This document shows, one piece after another, positions 5,282-6,016 of a DNA stretch of 6,016 nucleotides. The stretch comes from Bacteroidota bacterium (lineage in GTDB: Bacteria; Bacteroidota; Bacteroidia; Flavobacteriales; Flavobacteriaceae). The position numbers and the translations under genes were made by a program. Location: NCBI GenBank assembly GCA_009936675.1, contig JAACDY010000111.1:1-6016 (forward strand). Direction: 5' to 3'. Under the pieces are notes generated by a model, which saw only the letters and a list, made by a program, of their open reading frames with translations, ran no database searches and was not told the origin of the DNA. Each line of letters starts with the position of its first letter. Position 1 is the stretch's first letter.

Positions 5282-6016
5282 ATGTCTCATAAAATTTTAG
5301 AAGGTAAAAAAGGAATCATATTTGGTGCACTTGATGATCAATCGATTGCATGGAAAACTGCTGAGGCTGTTAAAGCGGCTGGTGGCGAATTTGTGTTGAC
5401 CAATGCCCCAGTTGCCATGAGGATGGGAGCCATCAATGATTTGGCGGAGAAAACAGGAAGTGTGGTCATCCCTGCAGATGCAACAAAAATGGAAGACTTG
5501 GAAAACCTCGTTGATCAATCTATATCTCATTTGGGAGGGAAATTGGATTTCGTTTTGCATTCCATTGGGATGTCCGTAAATGTGAGAAAAGGAAGACACT
5601 ATACCGATCTAAATCACGACTGGATGACCAAAGGTTGGGATGTATCTTCGGTTTCTTTTCACAAATTGATGCAGATCCTCTATCAAAAAGATGCTATGAA
5701 TCCATGGGGCAGTATTCTAGCCCTTTCTTATATTGCTGCACAAAGAACTTTTCCCAATTACAATGATATGGCCGACAATAAGGCTTATTTAGAGTCCATT
5801 GCGAGGAGTTTTGGTTACTTCTTTGGCAAGGATAAAAAAGTGAGGGTCAATACCATCTCTCAATCCCCCACCCTGACCACAGCGGGAAAAGGGGTCAAGG
5901 GATTGGATGGATTCCTTCATTGTGCTGAGCAGACGGCTCCCTTGGGTAATGCCACTGCCGAGCATTGTGCACAATATACCGTTATGCTGTTCTCTGATTA
6001 CCCCAAAAAAGTTCCC
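5282..6016 (+). CDS. fabI: Enoyl-[acyl-carrier-protein] reductase, FabI type (3' end missing)
   Basis: The open frame runs 245 codons to the window edge, and the family is usually about 260-270 residues, so only the last part is missing. FabI reduces the trans-2-enoyl-ACP double bond with NAD(P)H, the last step of each fatty-acid elongation cycle, in the cytoplasm. It is an SDR-fold protein. The nucleotide-binding start is GIIFGALDDQSIAW (11-24), with the Ser-Ile-Ala segment typical of enoyl reductases. The strand LDFVLHSIGM follows in mid-protein. The active site is a Tyr-x6-Lys, Tyr160 and Lys167 in NYNDMADNK, with a second Tyr150 ten residues earlier, matching E. coli Tyr146, Tyr156 and Lys163. 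The segment VRVNTISQSPTLTTAGKGVKG is the usual SDR region after the active site. The ATG at 5282 gives the normal short lead into the first strand. The sequence is closest to the Bacteroidota form, with VLTNAPVAMRMG after the first helix. Confidence 0.92.
   Translation, partial: MSHKILEGKKGIIFGALDDQSIAWKTAEAVKAAGGEFVLTNAPVAMRMGAINDLAEKTGSVVIPADATKMEDLENLVDQSISHLGGKLDFVLHSIGMSVNVRKGRHYTDLNHDWMTKGWDVSSVSFHKLMQILYQKDAMNPWGSILALSYIAAQRTFPNYNDMADNKAYLESIARSFGYFFGKDKKVRVNTISQSPTLTTAGKGVKGLDGFLHCAEQTAPLGNATAEHCAQYTVMLFSDYPKKVP

Noticed and set aside
5297..5974. Minus-strand ORFs opposite fabI (5297-5599, 5789-5974)
   Set aside because: Antisense to conserved FabI active-site regions, without motifs of their own.
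1..6016. Mobile elements, CRISPR arrays, tRNA/rRNA genes or a defence system
   Set aside because: No transposase-like protein, regular repeat array or tRNA-like fold was seen; every long frame is a housekeeping gene in a plausible conserved order.

Overview
The window looks like an ordinary chromosomal housekeeping segment from a member of the Bacteroidota, most likely the Cytophagales or a related group. Four things point there: AT-rich DNA, start codons without Shine-Dalgarno sequences, promoter-like TAnnTTTG motifs, and proteins of recognisably Bacteroidota type. The last include a divergent omega subunit, a DUF4835/PorD-like protein, and a BamD lipoprotein with a short lipobox leader. All genes read on the + strand, and no gap between genes exceeds about 70 bases.

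Layout: (1) 1-220, the 3' end of dapA (lysine/diaminopimelate synthesis), cut by the left edge. (2) 221-288, an intergenic region with a perfect 7-bp dyad and a candidate promoter pressed against the bamD start. (3) 289-3528, a tightly packed set of four genes: bamD, an RNA polymerase omega-like gene, coaBC, and a DUF4835 exported protein. Their spacings are 14 nt, 3 nt and an 8-nt overlap, so one transcript is likely. (4) 3529-3594, a short spacer in which an AT-rich terminator-like hairpin overlaps the upstream element of a consensus Bacteroidota promoter for recN. (5) 3595-5247, recN, starting at TTG. (6) 5248-5281, a short spacer with a weaker promoter-like motif. (7) 5282-6016, fabI-type enoyl-ACP reductase, cut by the right edge.

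Together the genes cover outer-membrane assembly (BamD), transcription (omega), coenzyme A synthesis (CoaBC), an envelope protein possibly linked to type IX secretion (DUF4835), DNA break repair (RecN) and fatty-acid elongation (FabI). CoA and FabI both feed acyl-chain synthesis, and BamD and the DUF4835 protein both act at the envelope. Any co-regulation logic beyond that is inference.

I found no mobile element, CRISPR array, RNA gene, defence cassette or sign of a new system. The points most worth a second look are fine-scale: two substituted catalytic positions in the CoaC domain, the terminator/promoter overlap before recN, the non-ATG start of recN, the promoter abutting the bamD start, and an 11-base repeat at two neighbouring start codons.
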